Source: Vibrio intestinalis (GTDB lineage Bacteria; Pseudomonadota; Gammaproteobacteria; Enterobacterales; Vibrionaceae). Taken from it: 64,000 nucleotides of DNA. The stretch lies in assembly GCF_025195085.2 (NCBI RefSeq), contig NZ_JANAVY020000018.1, positions 1 through 64,000 on the forward strand, written 5' to 3'. Of the stretch, positions 27,085-36,138 are shown piece by piece. The stretch's first letter is position 1; each line of letters starts with the position of its first letter. The position numbers and the translations under genes are program-made. A model generated the notes under the pieces. The model worked only from the letters and a program-made list of their open reading frames with translations, made no database searches and was not told the origin of the DNA.

Positions 27085-27576
27085 TTAATGATTGGCGGTT
27101 TGATGGCTCACATTGATAGATGAAGTCGGACAAACGGCGACACACGCGCCACAGCCGTTGCATTGCTCAGTATTGAGTTTAGGTTGGGCGACTTTGCCAA
27201 TTTCCAATTGAAATTGGATCGCGAGTGAGTCGCACATATCGCTGCACGCTCTACACTCCACATTGCTGTGGGCGAGGCAGCTATCGCTAATGTCTGCTTT
27301 GGCTTGCCAAGGCGTTGCTGTTTGTTGCTCAAACAGAGGCTCGGGGCAAACTTCGGCACAGGCATAACAGAAGGTGCATTCATCGCGGGTAAAATCGACC
27401 TGAGGAAATCCGCCATCACCTTTAACAATGATGTTGGTTTCACAAGACTTAATGCAGGCGCCACACTGAGTACATAAATCGGTGAAGGCTGCAGGGTTGG
27501 TTAACCAAGGTAGACGTACCGTTTCGTCGTGTACCACTTTGCGGCTAAACAAGCGTCGTTTTGACAGATCGACCAT
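27085..27576 (-). CDS. napF: NapF ferredoxin-type protein
   Basis: A 163-residue cytosolic iron-sulfur protein that helps assemble the NapA cluster. Cysteine sets are CTQCGACIKSC, CTFCYACAEVC, CRACSDMC and CNGCGACVAVC, enough for several [4Fe-4S] clusters. The basic N terminus (SKRRLFSRK) is typical. It is the first gene of the leftward nap operon, preceded by the NarP-type site and promoter region shared with narQ. Confidence 0.93.
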   Translation of the reverse strand: MVDLSKRRLFSRKVVHDETVRLPWLTNPAAFTDLCTQCGACIKSCETNIIVKGDGGFPQVDFTRDECTFCYACAEVCPEPLFEQQTATPWQAKADISDSCLAHSNVECRACSDMCDSLAIQFQLEIGKVAQPKLNTEQCNGCGACVAVCPTSSINVSHQTANH

Positions 27577-27649
27577 TCAGTCACATTTCCCGTTAACAAA
27601 GTGTCATTTATCAATAAATAAATTGTAGTTTTTGACACATTTGTATAAA

Positions 27650-27665
27650 TACCTCTAAGGGGGTA
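27650..27665. promoter_or_regulatory. 7-2-7 NarP/NarL binding site between nap and narQP
   Basis: TACCTCT-AA-GGGGGTA is an inverted pair of NarL/NarP heptamers (TACYYMT) with the 2-bp spacing preferred by NarP. It sits 74 bp upstream of napF and 115 bp upstream of the narQ start. Control of nap, and possibly of narQP itself, by NarP is the natural reading. No good FNR palindrome was found, only weak half-sites. Confidence 0.8.
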
Positions 27666-27779
27666 ATTGAAATGCACTCTTGTCTCAGATCAATTAATTA
27701 GCTTGGATTTGATCACATATTGATAAACGGGTTAACGTATTAACCCTAAACAAATTTCTGTTTGAACCGTGAGGTAGGC

Positions 27780-29507
27780 TTGTTTAAAAGAGCGAAAAAG
27801 TCAGTAATTGGTACGATTGCGCGCGCAATGGCATTGATCGTGTTGCTATCTATCATAACGATTGGTTATGCAATTGTGGCGCTTGCATCAAGTCTAAATG
27901 ATGCCGAAGCGGTGAACGTTGCCGGTTCAATGCGTATGCAGAGCTATCGACTAGCCAATGACATACAAGCTAAATCGGTTGATTACTCTTCACATATTTT
28001 CTTATTTGAGCAATCCATCTACTCGCCTTCGATGAAAGCACTGCAAGATTGGGATGTGCCTGATGACATCACTCATGACTACTACCAAATAATAGCTCGT
28101 TGGCATGAGCTAAAACAAGTTCTTGAGAGTGAAGACCGCCAAGAGTACCTCACGCTAGTACCTCACTTCGTTTCGCAAATCGATGCCTTCGTATTCAAAT
28201 TGCAAAATTACTCAGAGCAGAAACTGAGAGATTTAGCCTTAGTCGGTGGTGTTGGTTTAGGAGGCGTTTTACTGGTGAGTATTTTCGTCGTGCTGTTTGT
28301 ACGCCGAGAGGTAGTAAACCCACTTAGGGCTTTGGTTTTAGCCAGTGAGCAAATTCGTTCGCGCTCATTCGATGTAGAGTTAAACGTAGTGTCAGATAAC
28401 GAGATGGGCATTTTAACCCAAGCGTTTAACAGCACCGCGAAACAACTTGGTCAGATGTATCGAGGGCTAGAACAAGCGGTTAACGAGAAAACCCATAAAC
28501 TGACCCACGCAAACCAGTCGCTCGAAGTCTTATATAAATCATCAAGTGAGCTGACAGCCTCTCGTATTACCGCAGAAAACTTTGATGCGATTTTAGATTA
28601 CATCGTCAGTATCGAAGGTATTGTTGCGGTTCGTTTAGAGGCGAACTCTAATGCCGCTGAAAAACCGTGGGTAATCGAGAAAGGTGAGGTATCTGATAAC
28701 AATTTACAAAGTCAGGTATTAACGCTTGATAACGTAGATTTAGGCACACTGTATTGGAACTGGCGTTTACCTTGCCCAGATCAGGCTTTAATAGATAACT
28801 TCGTTAGAATTTTATCGCGCGCCGTTTATTACAATCAGGCGCAGCGACAATCCGAGCAACTACTGCTTTTGGAAGAGCGAGCGACTATCGCTCGTGAGCT
28901 GCATGATTCCCTCGCGCAATCATTGTCTTATTTGAAGATCCAAGTATCTCTACTCAAACGTTCGATGGGTAAAGTACCGCACTCTGAGCAGAGTAGTCAG
29001 GTCAATGCGGTGATTGCTGAGCTTGATACCGGCCTTGGCGATGCTTATGTGCAGCTGAGAGAGTTGCTCACTACATTTCGTCTTTCAATTAAGCAGGGCA
29101 GCTTTGGTAATGCATTGAATGAAATGTTAGAGCAACTAGATGATCAGACCGATGCCACGATTTCATTAAAAAATGAGCTATCTTCCATAGAGTTAGCTGC
29201 GCATGAGCAGGTTCATCTACTACAGTTAATTAGAGAAGCGACAATCAACGCAATAAAACACGCGAAAGCAGAGAATATCGATATCAGTTGTGTTGAAACC
29301 GACAATCATGTGGTGGTGACAGTGAAAGATGATGGTGTCGGTATGGGTGGTGATAACAGTAAAGTGAATCACTACGGATTGAGCATAATGCACGAGCGAG
29401 CATCACGCTTAAATGGTGAACTAAAGATTAACACAGCGTTTAATCAAGGCTGTGAAATTGAATTAACGTATCCGAGAGTAAAGGATGGTGACATTGACAC
29501 AATGTAG
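27780..29507 (+). CDS. narQ: NarQ nitrate/nitrite sensor histidine kinase
   Basis: An inner-membrane sensor kinase of about 575 residues. It has TM1 (MALIVLLSIITIGYAIVAL), then the periplasmic ligand-binding P-box (NVAGSMRMQSYRLA), TM2, a HAMP domain, a cysteine-poor GAF-like linker, the H-box (ATIARELHDSLAQSLSYLK) and an ATPase domain (DDGVGMGG). This order is diagnostic for NarQ/NarX. Starts are non-ATG: TTG at 27780 has GAGG nearby, and TTG at 27762 would add six residues. It overlaps narP by 23 bp. Confidence 0.92.
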   Translation: MFKRAKKSVIGTIARAMALIVLLSIITIGYAIVALASSLNDAEAVNVAGSMRMQSYRLANDIQAKSVDYSSHIFLFEQSIYSPSMKALQDWDVPDDITHDYYQIIARWHELKQVLESEDRQEYLTLVPHFVSQIDAFVFKLQNYSEQKLRDLALVGGVGLGGVLLVSIFVVLFVRREVVNPLRALVLASEQIRSRSFDVELNVVSDNEMGILTQAFNSTAKQLGQMYRGLEQAVNEKTHKLTHANQSLEVLYKSSSELTASRITAENFDAILDYIVSIEGIVAVRLEANSNAAEKPWVIEKGEVSDNNLQSQVLTLDNVDLGTLYWNWRLPCPDQALIDNFVRILSRAVYYNQAQRQSEQLLLLEERATIARELHDSLAQSLSYLKIQVSLLKRSMGKVPHSEQSSQVNAVIAELDTGLGDAYVQLRELLTTFRLSIKQGSFGNALNEMLEQLDDQTDATISLKNELSSIELAAHEQVHLLQLIREATINAIKHAKAENIDISCVETDNHVVVTVKDDGVGMGGDNSKVNHYGLSIMHERASRLNGELKINTAFNQGCEIELTYPRVKDGDIDTM

Positions 29508-30126
29508 AGTAATGCTGGTGGATGACCATCCACTGATGAGACGCGGATTAAATCAGCTGCTGAGCTTTGAAGATGAGTTTGAAGTGATCGCAGAGGCGAG
29601 TTCTGGTGCGGATGCGGTGGCGAAAAACCACGAAGTAGAACCTGATTTGATATTGCTTGATCTCAATATGAAGGGCATGTCTGGTTTGGATACTTTAAAC
29701 GCGTTACGTACCGATGGCTGTGACGCGAGTATTGTGATTTTAACTGTATCTGATAGCGCGGCCGATATTGATGCGTTAGTAAAAGCGGGCGCGGACGGTT
29801 ATCTGTTAAAAGACACCGAGCCTGATGAACTGATTGGCCTGTTGAAAAAGTCTTTAACGGGAGACAAAGCGTACAGCAAAGAGGTGGCGACCTATCTAGC
29901 TGAGCGCGAGAATCGTGATGATGTATTCGATGGTTTGACCGACCGCGAGATGCAGATTTTACAACAAGTCGCAAAAGGGCTGCGCAACAAACAGATAGCG
30001 GACGTCCTGTTTATTTCCGAGTCTACCGTGAAAGTACACATGAAGAGCTTGCTGAAGAAGCTAGCAGTGCCATCTCGCACGGCAGCAACGGTAATGTACC
30101 TAGAGCGTTTTGGTGAGCTGAAATAA
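29485..30126 (+). CDS. narP: NarP nitrate/nitrite response regulator
   Basis: A 213-residue two-component regulator. The receiver domain has VMLVDDHPLMRRG, the phospho-acceptor region ILLDLNMKGMSG and conserved K in DGYLLKD. The C-terminal LuxR-type domain is LTDREMQILQQVAKGLRNKQIADVLFISESTVKVHMKSLL. It pairs with NarQ by a 23-bp overlap. The start may be ATG 29485 or GTG 29488. Its expected binding site lies in the napF-narQ interval. Confidence 0.93.
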   Translation: MVTLTQCRVMLVDDHPLMRRGLNQLLSFEDEFEVIAEASSGADAVAKNHEVEPDLILLDLNMKGMSGLDTLNALRTDGCDASIVILTVSDSAADIDALVKAGADGYLLKDTEPDELIGLLKKSLTGDKAYSKEVATYLAERENRDDVFDGLTDREMQILQQVAKGLRNKQIADVLFISESTVKVHMKSLLKKLAVPSRTAATVMYLERFGELK

Positions 30127-30177
30127 TCGAGATAGTTGCTTAAACGTGCGAAGGTTAGAATTAAATCTAAGCCAAAT

Positions 30178-30203
30178 AAAAAGGGTGCTTTTGCACCCTT
30201 TTT
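30178..30203. terminator. bidirectional terminator between narP and the dcuC-like gene
   Basis: AAAAAGGGTGC, a TTTT loop and GCACCCTTTTT form a strong symmetrical hairpin with A and T tracts, between convergent genes. Confidence 0.93.
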
Positions 30204-30220
30204 CGATCTTAGCGGATAGC

Positions 30221-31588
30221 TTATGCACCCATAGGAACTAGGAACATAGTACCGATGATTACCGTAATTAGACCAAGTAGACACGGTACAGAAGTACGTT
30301 TTACTACTTCGAATGGGCTGATTTTACCCATACCGGAGGTCGCAACAACCACGCCTGATACTGGTGAAACAGTACGACCTAGGTTAGATGCTTGTAGCAT
30401 AGGGATGATTAGGAACGCAGGGTTTAGACCCATCTTAGCAGCTAGAGACGGCGCAAGCTCAACGAACGCGTAGAAAGGCGCGTTACCAGAACCCGTCGCA
30501 ATCGCTGCTGCGACAGTAAGGATAGTCAGGATAAGCATCAGTGCGATACCGCCAGCGCCTGCTGTTTCAGCTAGGTGAAGTAGGTTATCGATAGCGCCAA
30601 TTGACATTAGACCTTGAGCGAATACACCAGCTGCTACTAATAGCATTACCACGCCTTTGAATGCGTCAGCCATACCAGCGTAGCAAGATTCTAGATCTTC
30701 TAGTGTCTTTTTACCGTTGAAGCGTTTGGTTGCGAAATCGACCAAAGCACCGACGAAGATTGACAGAACAACGATGGTGTAGATATCTAGCGATAGGCCA
30801 GGGATTGTACGACCGTTAAATAGGAATACACCGAAAATTGGAAGGAAAGGCAGTGCAGCGTAGTAAGCTGGCGCGTTTACTTCAATTTCAGAAACGTCGA
30901 TACGTTCCATTGGCGTGTTGTCTTTCTTATCAAGGTATTTGTTCCAGAAGAACGCAGCGGCAGACATTACAATGATTGCACAAATTGATACTGGCAATAC
31001 GGTTTGAACTGCAAACACATCCAGTGCCATGTTAGATTTTTCTGCTGCGATAACAACGTCACCTGAAGTTGGTGACAAGATGATTGCTGCTGGAGACGCA
31101 CACACAGCAACGGCTGCAGGGCGAGAGATGCCCATTGCTGTCATCATAGGGAATAGCGTTGCCATCAATAGCACACCAAGACCGGTTGCTGAGCTCACTG
31201 CCAAAGACATCAAACATGCCACGATATACGCTGCAACTAAAAGGATGTAAGGTGATTTGATGAAAGATAGAGGCTTAGAGAACTGCTTTACTACTACGTT
31301 ATTTGCACCGATGTGCGTCATGTAAGAAGCAAAACCACAAAGAAGCATGATTTGCATACCAAGGCCGCCGCCACGGTATTGAAGCATGTATTTCACATAC
31401 TCTAGTGCGTCGGTAAACATGTTACCTGTAGACGCTACTTTTGAAGGCAACACGTCGTGGCCAAGTAAGCCAGTAAGAAGCAATAGTAATAAACCGGCGG
31501 TTAGAAGAACGCCAGCAGGTTTGTAGCTTTTAACGATGAAATAGCCGACCGCGATGGTAACAGCTAAACCAATGAGTAGCTCCAGCAT
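30221..31588 (-). CDS. dcuC: DcuC-type anaerobic C4-dicarboxylate transporter
   Basis: A 455-residue inner-membrane carrier with about 12 hydrophobic segments. Conserved family segments are YRGGGLGMQIMLLCGFASYMTHIGAN and VCASPAAIILSPTSGDVVIAAE in the middle, and GSGNAPFYAFVELAPSLA near the C terminus. DcuC exports succinate in exchange for fumarate or malate during anaerobic growth. Its place beside nap and narQP suits anaerobic respiration, although the convergent orientation means separate control. Confidence 0.88.
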   Translation of the reverse strand: MLELLIGLAVTIAVGYFIVKSYKPAGVLLTAGLLLLLLTGLLGHDVLPSKVASTGNMFTDALEYVKYMLQYRGGGLGMQIMLLCGFASYMTHIGANNVVVKQFSKPLSFIKSPYILLVAAYIVACLMSLAVSSATGLGVLLMATLFPMMTAMGISRPAAVAVCASPAAIILSPTSGDVVIAAEKSNMALDVFAVQTVLPVSICAIIVMSAAAFFWNKYLDKKDNTPMERIDVSEIEVNAPAYYAALPFLPIFGVFLFNGRTIPGLSLDIYTIVVLSIFVGALVDFATKRFNGKKTLEDLESCYAGMADAFKGVVMLLVAAGVFAQGLMSIGAIDNLLHLAETAGAGGIALMLILTILTVAAAIATGSGNAPFYAFVELAPSLAAKMGLNPAFLIIPMLQASNLGRTVSPVSGVVVATSGMGKISPFEVVKRTSVPCLLGLITVIIGTMFLVPMGA

Positions 31589-31998
31589 ATAGGACCTCTG
31601 TAGATAAGTATAATTATGAAAGAATTTGTATCAAACTATGAACGTAAATCTACAAAAGAAGGGCTTGTAGCACGAGCGAAAGTTGCGCAACTCATGATCT
31701 AAAACAATAAATGTAAATATATATATCAAAGAGAGACGCGTGCTGTTTTATTCGTATATAACTGGTGATATGCACTGAAAATGTGCGGGTATTTAGAAGT
31801 TGTGAAATCTATAGATAGCAAGTCACGACAATCGGAAAACTCATTAAAAAAACGTAGGTGTTAGGCGCAGGCAAGACCCCATAACAACAGCGTTATGTAC
31901 CTATCTCACTTTTCAACGCTATTTCCATTGTTGAACTTGAACGCTGTCTTGTATAATTGCAGCCAATATTAAATGTGCAGTAGAGAAGAATTGCAGTA
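31589..31998. promoter_or_regulatory. 410-bp divergent region upstream of the dcuC-like gene
   Basis: AT-rich, with no convincing reading frame. It must hold promoters for the leftward transporter and the rightward secreted-protein gene. The only structure noted is a small inverted repeat, CATAAC-N6-GTTATG, at 31880-31897. No clear NarP or FNR site was seen. Confidence 0.4.
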
Positions 31999-32358
31999 AT
32001 GAAAAAACTATTGATGGTTTCAATCTTGTGTATGTCTTTTGGTGCTAATGCTGGTTTTATACATCCTCTAGAATTTGATGGTACGGAAGTTCAAAAGAAT
32101 GCGGTTATTACTTATATTCAGGACAGGGTTAAGAAGGACTATTGTCAGACAGTAGATATGTGTCAAGAAACTATGTTGCGAATGATGGAGAAAGAGAATC
32201 TCGAAGCTTTTAAACGGTTAAGTCAGGTTAAAGATCGTAGCATTCTAGATCGAGCGATCCATGATTACTGTGGTACTGTCGATATGTGTACTTATCAAAT
32301 GATTGAAATGATGTATAAAGAAAATTTAAAAGCATCTAAGCAGCAATTATCTTGGTAA
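31999..32358 (+). CDS. small exported protein with an internal duplication
   Basis: A 119-residue protein with a signal peptide (KKLLMVSILCMSFGANA). The mature part is built from two similar units: DYCQTVDMCQETMLRMMEKE at about residues 50-70 and DYCGTVDMCTYQMIEMMYKE at about residues 89-109. Each unit has a C-x-T-V-D-M-C pair, suggesting two disulfides or a paired metal site in the periplasm. I do not recognise a named family. It stands alone between two intergenic regions. Confidence 0.7.
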   Translation: MKKLLMVSILCMSFGANAGFIHPLEFDGTEVQKNAVITYIQDRVKKDYCQTVDMCQETMLRMMEKENLEAFKRLSQVKDRSILDRAIHDYCGTVDMCTYQMIEMMYKENLKASKQQLSW

Positions 32359-32516
32359 ATAGTACTTACTATTACGCGCCTAACTAGCGTTTAATAAGGG
32401 TTCCCGACGTTTAGCACTTCGGCTATAGTGTTGCACGCTGATTTAAGAGTTGTTCTCCACTTAACGTAGCGTAAAGTGGGAATTAATAAGTGATTGTAAA
32501 TACAATCGTTACAAGC

Positions 32517-33311
32517 TTAACCGATTTTTTCTAACTGCAGCGGTGAGATAGGCTTCGGCGTGGCAAGGTAATAGCCCTGAAACATGTCTATATCTAAGCG
32601 TTTCATTGCTTGGTGCTGCTCTTTAGTCTCAATACCTTCAACGACGATCCGAGCGCGGAACTCGCGCGCTAGCTTAATGCCTTCAAGGATTGGTTGCTCA
32701 TCACCATCCATATAGTCGAGTAGTAGCTTACGATCGATTTTGATAATCGCGGGTTTTAATAACTCGACACGCTCACGGGTTGAAGCCTGCATGCCATAGT
32801 CATCAATCGCGATATTAAAGCCATGCTGCGCCAGACGATTCATTGCATGCTGCAAGCACTTTTCGTTGCGCGAGTCTAACTCGACAACCTCCATCACAAT
32901 CTGCGTATTTTCGATGCTGAGATCTTTCAGTCGGCGAGACAGCAATCCGTCTTTTAAATCTTCAAGGGCGAAGAATTCTCCCGCGCTTGGTAGCACGTTT
33001 AAAAACAGATTGAGCTTGCGGTATTTGGAGTTGGAAAAATTGCGAATATGAATAACGCGGCTGAGTCGCTCGACGTTGATTTTATCTTCGAGAGTGACGT
33101 CTGGAGAGTCAAAAAACAAGTCAGGACGGATGTTTTGCTTTTTCTCGTTACAGATACGTACCAGCGCTTCCACGCCGACGACAGAGTTCTGGTTGTCAAA
33201 TATTGGTTGGTAAACACTGCGAAGGTCTAAGCCTTTATAACTCGCCACAAACTGCTGCTCGCGCGTTACTGAGACGCATTTCTGGAACTGAGTTTTGCTG
33301 GACAGAATCAT
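32517..33311 (-). CDS. EAL-domain cyclic-di-GMP phosphodiesterase
   Basis: A 264-residue, nearly bare EAL domain without transmembrane or sensory regions. Catalytic motifs look complete: GVEALVR (EAL), NLFLNVLP, QIVMEVVE, AIDDYG, IIKIDR, VVEGIET and QGYYLATP. It should therefore hydrolyse c-di-GMP to pGpG. The lack of a sensor domain suggests control by expression or by partner proteins. It is monocistronic. A weak hairpin (CCACTT...AAGTGG, 32457-32479) lies past its stop. Confidence 0.88.
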   Translation of the reverse strand: MILSSKTQFQKCVSVTREQQFVASYKGLDLRSVYQPIFDNQNSVVGVEALVRICNEKKQNIRPDLFFDSPDVTLEDKINVERLSRVIHIRNFSNSKYRKLNLFLNVLPSAGEFFALEDLKDGLLSRRLKDLSIENTQIVMEVVELDSRNEKCLQHAMNRLAQHGFNIAIDDYGMQASTRERVELLKPAIIKIDRKLLLDYMDGDEQPILEGIKLAREFRARIVVEGIETKEQHQAMKRLDIDMFQGYYLATPKPISPLQLEKIG

Positions 33312-33590
33312 CGCTTGTTGTGCCTTCCTAATATAATCCGCATGGGATAGTGCAACCTGTATGTCATCTTATTGACAATGACATTATTTTGTCAACGAAT
33401 AAAGTTCGATTAAGCTATTTTGACGGTGACAAGCGCTGCAATTTTGAAATCGATCCTAAACTTTTCGTTTAAACAAGGATAATTGGATTTCAAGCCTTTG
33501 GTGCTACTTAATTAACCATAGATTTGTTGAGTTTTGAAATACAGCAATTGGCTAAAAAGTGACAGATATTCCCGAGTGATCTCTCATTAC

Positions 33591-34379
33591 TCATCGCTCG
33601 TCAAAGAAATCTTTATTGCGGATATACTTTGTCATTAAGTGGTAAGAAAAAGGGCGCATCAGCCATGAGCCAATTGACCGTCCTAAACGCAGCATAGTCG
33701 GCGTGTTCTCGTATATTTTACCGTTGTACAGCCAGAGCATTTTACCTACGTGCTGATAAAGATAAGGGATAGGAGGTAAGAAGGTGACGATATCGAGATC
33801 GCAGCAGATACGATAGGTTTTATGCGATAGAAGATAACCCGCTTTAAAGGCTTTGCCTCCAACCGCTGGCTGACCGAATGTGACAACGCGTTTTACGCTA
33901 CAAGGGAATCGCTTCTCAAGGTGATCGGCCAAGACCGTTCCAATGGCACCACCTGAAGAGTGGCCAGTAAAGGTGATTCGCTTGCCTTCTAACACCAATG
34001 GCACGATGGTATCGAATAGTCGTTGGTAGACCGTGAGGTTGGCCTCGTCATGCTTATGAAAAGGCTGGCTGTTTTGATGAATTAAAAAGTGATACCCGGC
34101 ATGAATAGAATAATCGAGGTCAATTTGATCACAGGGTTTATGCCATAAACACAAGTTGAGTAGCCAATCCCAAGGGTTGTGAGAACCTTTAAGTACCACG
34201 ATGACTTCTTCTTTATCTTTGCTCCAAAGTACCCTAATCATTGGTAATCCAAAGCGGTTGGCGATAATTCGTTGTCCTTTGGGGGCAAACCCATAGCGCG
34301 TTTGCTTCAGCACTCGGCTGTAGGCGAGGTTGCAAAGCACCGCATAGCGCTCGTATTGATAACGTTTGAGTTTTTTCAC
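33591..34379 (-). CDS. class 3 lipase family protein
   Basis: A 262-residue alpha/beta-hydrolase of the lipase_3 family. The nucleophile elbow is ITFTGHSSGGAIGTVLADHL (GxSxG), preceded by VVLKGSHNPWDWL. The Asp is probably in CDLDIVTFLPP and the His in the C-terminal part (SYHLM or LYQHVG). There is no signal peptide, so it is probably cytosolic or exported by another route. It is monocistronic, 67 bp from the next leftward gene. Confidence 0.8.
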   Translation of the reverse strand: MKKLKRYQYERYAVLCNLAYSRVLKQTRYGFAPKGQRIIANRFGLPMIRVLWSKDKEEVIVVLKGSHNPWDWLLNLCLWHKPCDQIDLDYSIHAGYHFLIHQNSQPFHKHDEANLTVYQRLFDTIVPLVLEGKRITFTGHSSGGAIGTVLADHLEKRFPCSVKRVVTFGQPAVGGKAFKAGYLLSHKTYRICCDLDIVTFLPPIPYLYQHVGKMLWLYNGKIYENTPTMLRLGRSIGSWLMRPFSYHLMTKYIRNKDFFDER

Positions 34380-34446
34380 GACCGACCTTTTGCTAGGGCA
34401 TTAGCAAAAAGTATGGCGTATCAGAATGAAAATTAAATGACGGCTA

Positions 34447-35109
34447 TCAACTTAATTGAATCACCGAATAGAGTTGCACGTATTTTCTTACTAACTGTTG
34501 ATCAGCAGAGCGTTTTAGTGGGTGAGTAAATTTCACATAATATGGACTGATTGAAAAATATTCATCGAGGCTTTGTGACAGTTGAGAGTCACTTTCGTAC
34601 AAGCTAACCCCTTGTGCGCCGTATTCTTCTACATTGTCAGGGATTTGCCCTGTCCACCAGTGAATCAGTTCACGGCTTTGCTTACTGCGGGTAATCCAGT
34701 GATCGGTCAGTAATAAGAGCAAGTCGTTGGGTTGAATTGCGTATTCATACTCATGCTTCCACTGTTGCACGGTGCGAAACAGTTTACGTCGGCAAGTTGA
34801 GCCTGCACTAACAAGGTGTGAGGTGAGAATCCAAACCGTACCAATATCTGAACTGACCCTAAAATGGCTAGGTTGCTCGCTGCTCGGGTAGGACTCAATG
34901 GCGGCATAATCACAATGATGGCCGAACTCAGTCAGAGTTCGTGCTAATCGACGGGCAAAAGCAAGGCCGAGATGGTGTTCGCTCATCCCTTTGTTGTGGA
35001 TGGTGGGATAGTGGTTTTCGCACAGCGCCATACAGTCTGCTTGGAACTCATTAACACTTTGAATCAGAGTGTCCAGTAACAAGGTATCTCTCCACTTATG
35101 CTTAGCCAA
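34447..35109 (-). CDS. hypothetical protein, 220 residues
   Basis: I do not recognise this gene. It encodes a soluble protein without signal or membrane segments. The N-terminal part is helical (DTLLLDTLIQSVNEFQADC, then GMSEHHLGLAFARRLARTL); strands and acidic residues follow (DYAAIESYPS, SSDIGTVWILTSHL). This order is loosely reminiscent of nuclease-like folds, but no catalytic motif is secure. It is divergent from the DUF2164 gene across 98 bp. Confidence 0.55.
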   Translation of the reverse strand: MAKHKWRDTLLLDTLIQSVNEFQADCMALCENHYPTIHNKGMSEHHLGLAFARRLARTLTEFGHHCDYAAIESYPSSEQPSHFRVSSDIGTVWILTSHLVSAGSTCRRKLFRTVQQWKHEYEYAIQPNDLLLLLTDHWITRSKQSRELIHWWTGQIPDNVEEYGAQGVSLYESDSQLSQSLDEYFSISPYYVKFTHPLKRSADQQLVRKYVQLYSVIQLS

Positions 35110-35207
35110 TGGGCGTCAGTTATGCCAAAAACGGCGGTTAGATTAACACGCGGCGGTGATAATTAGTTACACTAAATCAGCTTAAACACTGACCTTAAAG
35201 AGGATTT

Positions 35208-35462
35208 ATGTCGAAGATTGAATTTACGTCACAACAAAAACAGAAGATGGCGGAAGCTCTGCAAGAATACCTTGCCGATGAATTGGACACCGAGTTAGGG
35301 CAGTTCGACGCGCAATTTTTACTCGATTTTGTTATCGCTAAATTTGCTCCTGTCTTTTACAACAAAGGATTAGCAGATGCTCAGGAGATTGTTGAGCGTA
35401 AAGTTTTAGATATCGCAGATGAGATCTTTCAGATAGAACAGATGGACGAGTTCGAGCGATAA
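35208..35462 (+). CDS. DUF2164 family protein
   Basis: An 84-residue soluble protein matching DUF2164: AEALQEYLADELDTELGQFDAQFLLDFV, then FYNKGLADAQE. It is mostly helical and acidic. Function is unknown. A good AGAGGA site precedes the ATG. It stands alone between a leftward hypothetical gene and the cytochrome b561 operon. Confidence 0.8.
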   Translation: MSKIEFTSQQKQKMAEALQEYLADELDTELGQFDAQFLLDFVIAKFAPVFYNKGLADAQEIVERKVLDIADEIFQIEQMDEFER

Positions 35463-35598
35463 GTAAAAGCCAATGAAGTTCCTTCAAATAATTTGAACGA
35501 GTTATTCTAATCCCGTTTCTTTTCTCATAGCTCAATTTGGTAAATACTTTGTTATACAGTTTGAGTATACGCGTTAATGTTTAACGTAAGGGAATGGC

Positions 35599-36138
35599 AT
35601 GAGCAAGCAGGTGACAAATTACAATGGCGTGGCTAGGTCGATACATTGGCTTTCGGCATTGGTCATAATTGGTATGTTTGCCGTCGGTTTGTGGATGGTT
35701 GATCTCAGCTATTACAGCGAGTGGTATCGAACTGCGCCTCACTGGCACAAATCCATAGGTATTTTATTAGCAGCATTGACCTTGTTTCGACTGGTTTGGA
35801 AGCATGTTACCGCGTCACCGAAAGTGGAAGGCAACCGTTTCGAGAAAGTCGCGTCCAAATTGGTTCATATGTTGATGTACTTAGTACTTGTGATGCTGTT
35901 TGTGTCTGGGTATCTGATCTCTACTGAAGATGGCCGTTCAATCGATGTATTTAATTGGTTTGCTGTGCCGGGGGCGGGTGCTCTATTTGAAGGGCAAGCC
36001 GATCTTGCTGGGCAAATACATTTCTATGCGGCATGGACATTAATCATTATGGCTGCACTGCATGCAGCAGCGGCACTTAAACACCATTTTATTAACCGAG
36101 ATAACACGCTACGCAAAATGATAGGAGCTTCAAAATGA
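35599..36138 (+). CDS. cytochrome b561 family protein
   Basis: A 179-residue inner-membrane diheme cytochrome b of the YodB/YceJ type with four helices. Heme-ligand histidines are in ARSIHWLSALVI, HWHKSIGILLAAL, LVHMLMYLVLVML and FYAAWTLIIMAALHAAAALKHH. It probably transfers electrons from quinol across the membrane. It overlaps the YceI gene by 4 bp, the conserved yceJ-yceI arrangement. Confidence 0.88.
   Translation: MSKQVTNYNGVARSIHWLSALVIIGMFAVGLWMVDLSYYSEWYRTAPHWHKSIGILLAALTLFRLVWKHVTASPKVEGNRFEKVASKLVHMLMYLVLVMLFVSGYLISTEDGRSIDVFNWFAVPGAGALFEGQADLAGQIHFYAAWTLIIMAALHAAAALKHHFINRDNTLRKMIGASK

Noticed and set aside
27690..27730. TTGAT-like half-sites between napF and narQ as an FNR box
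   Set aside because: The halves do not combine into TTGAT-N4-ATCAA with correct spacing; only isolated half-sites are present.
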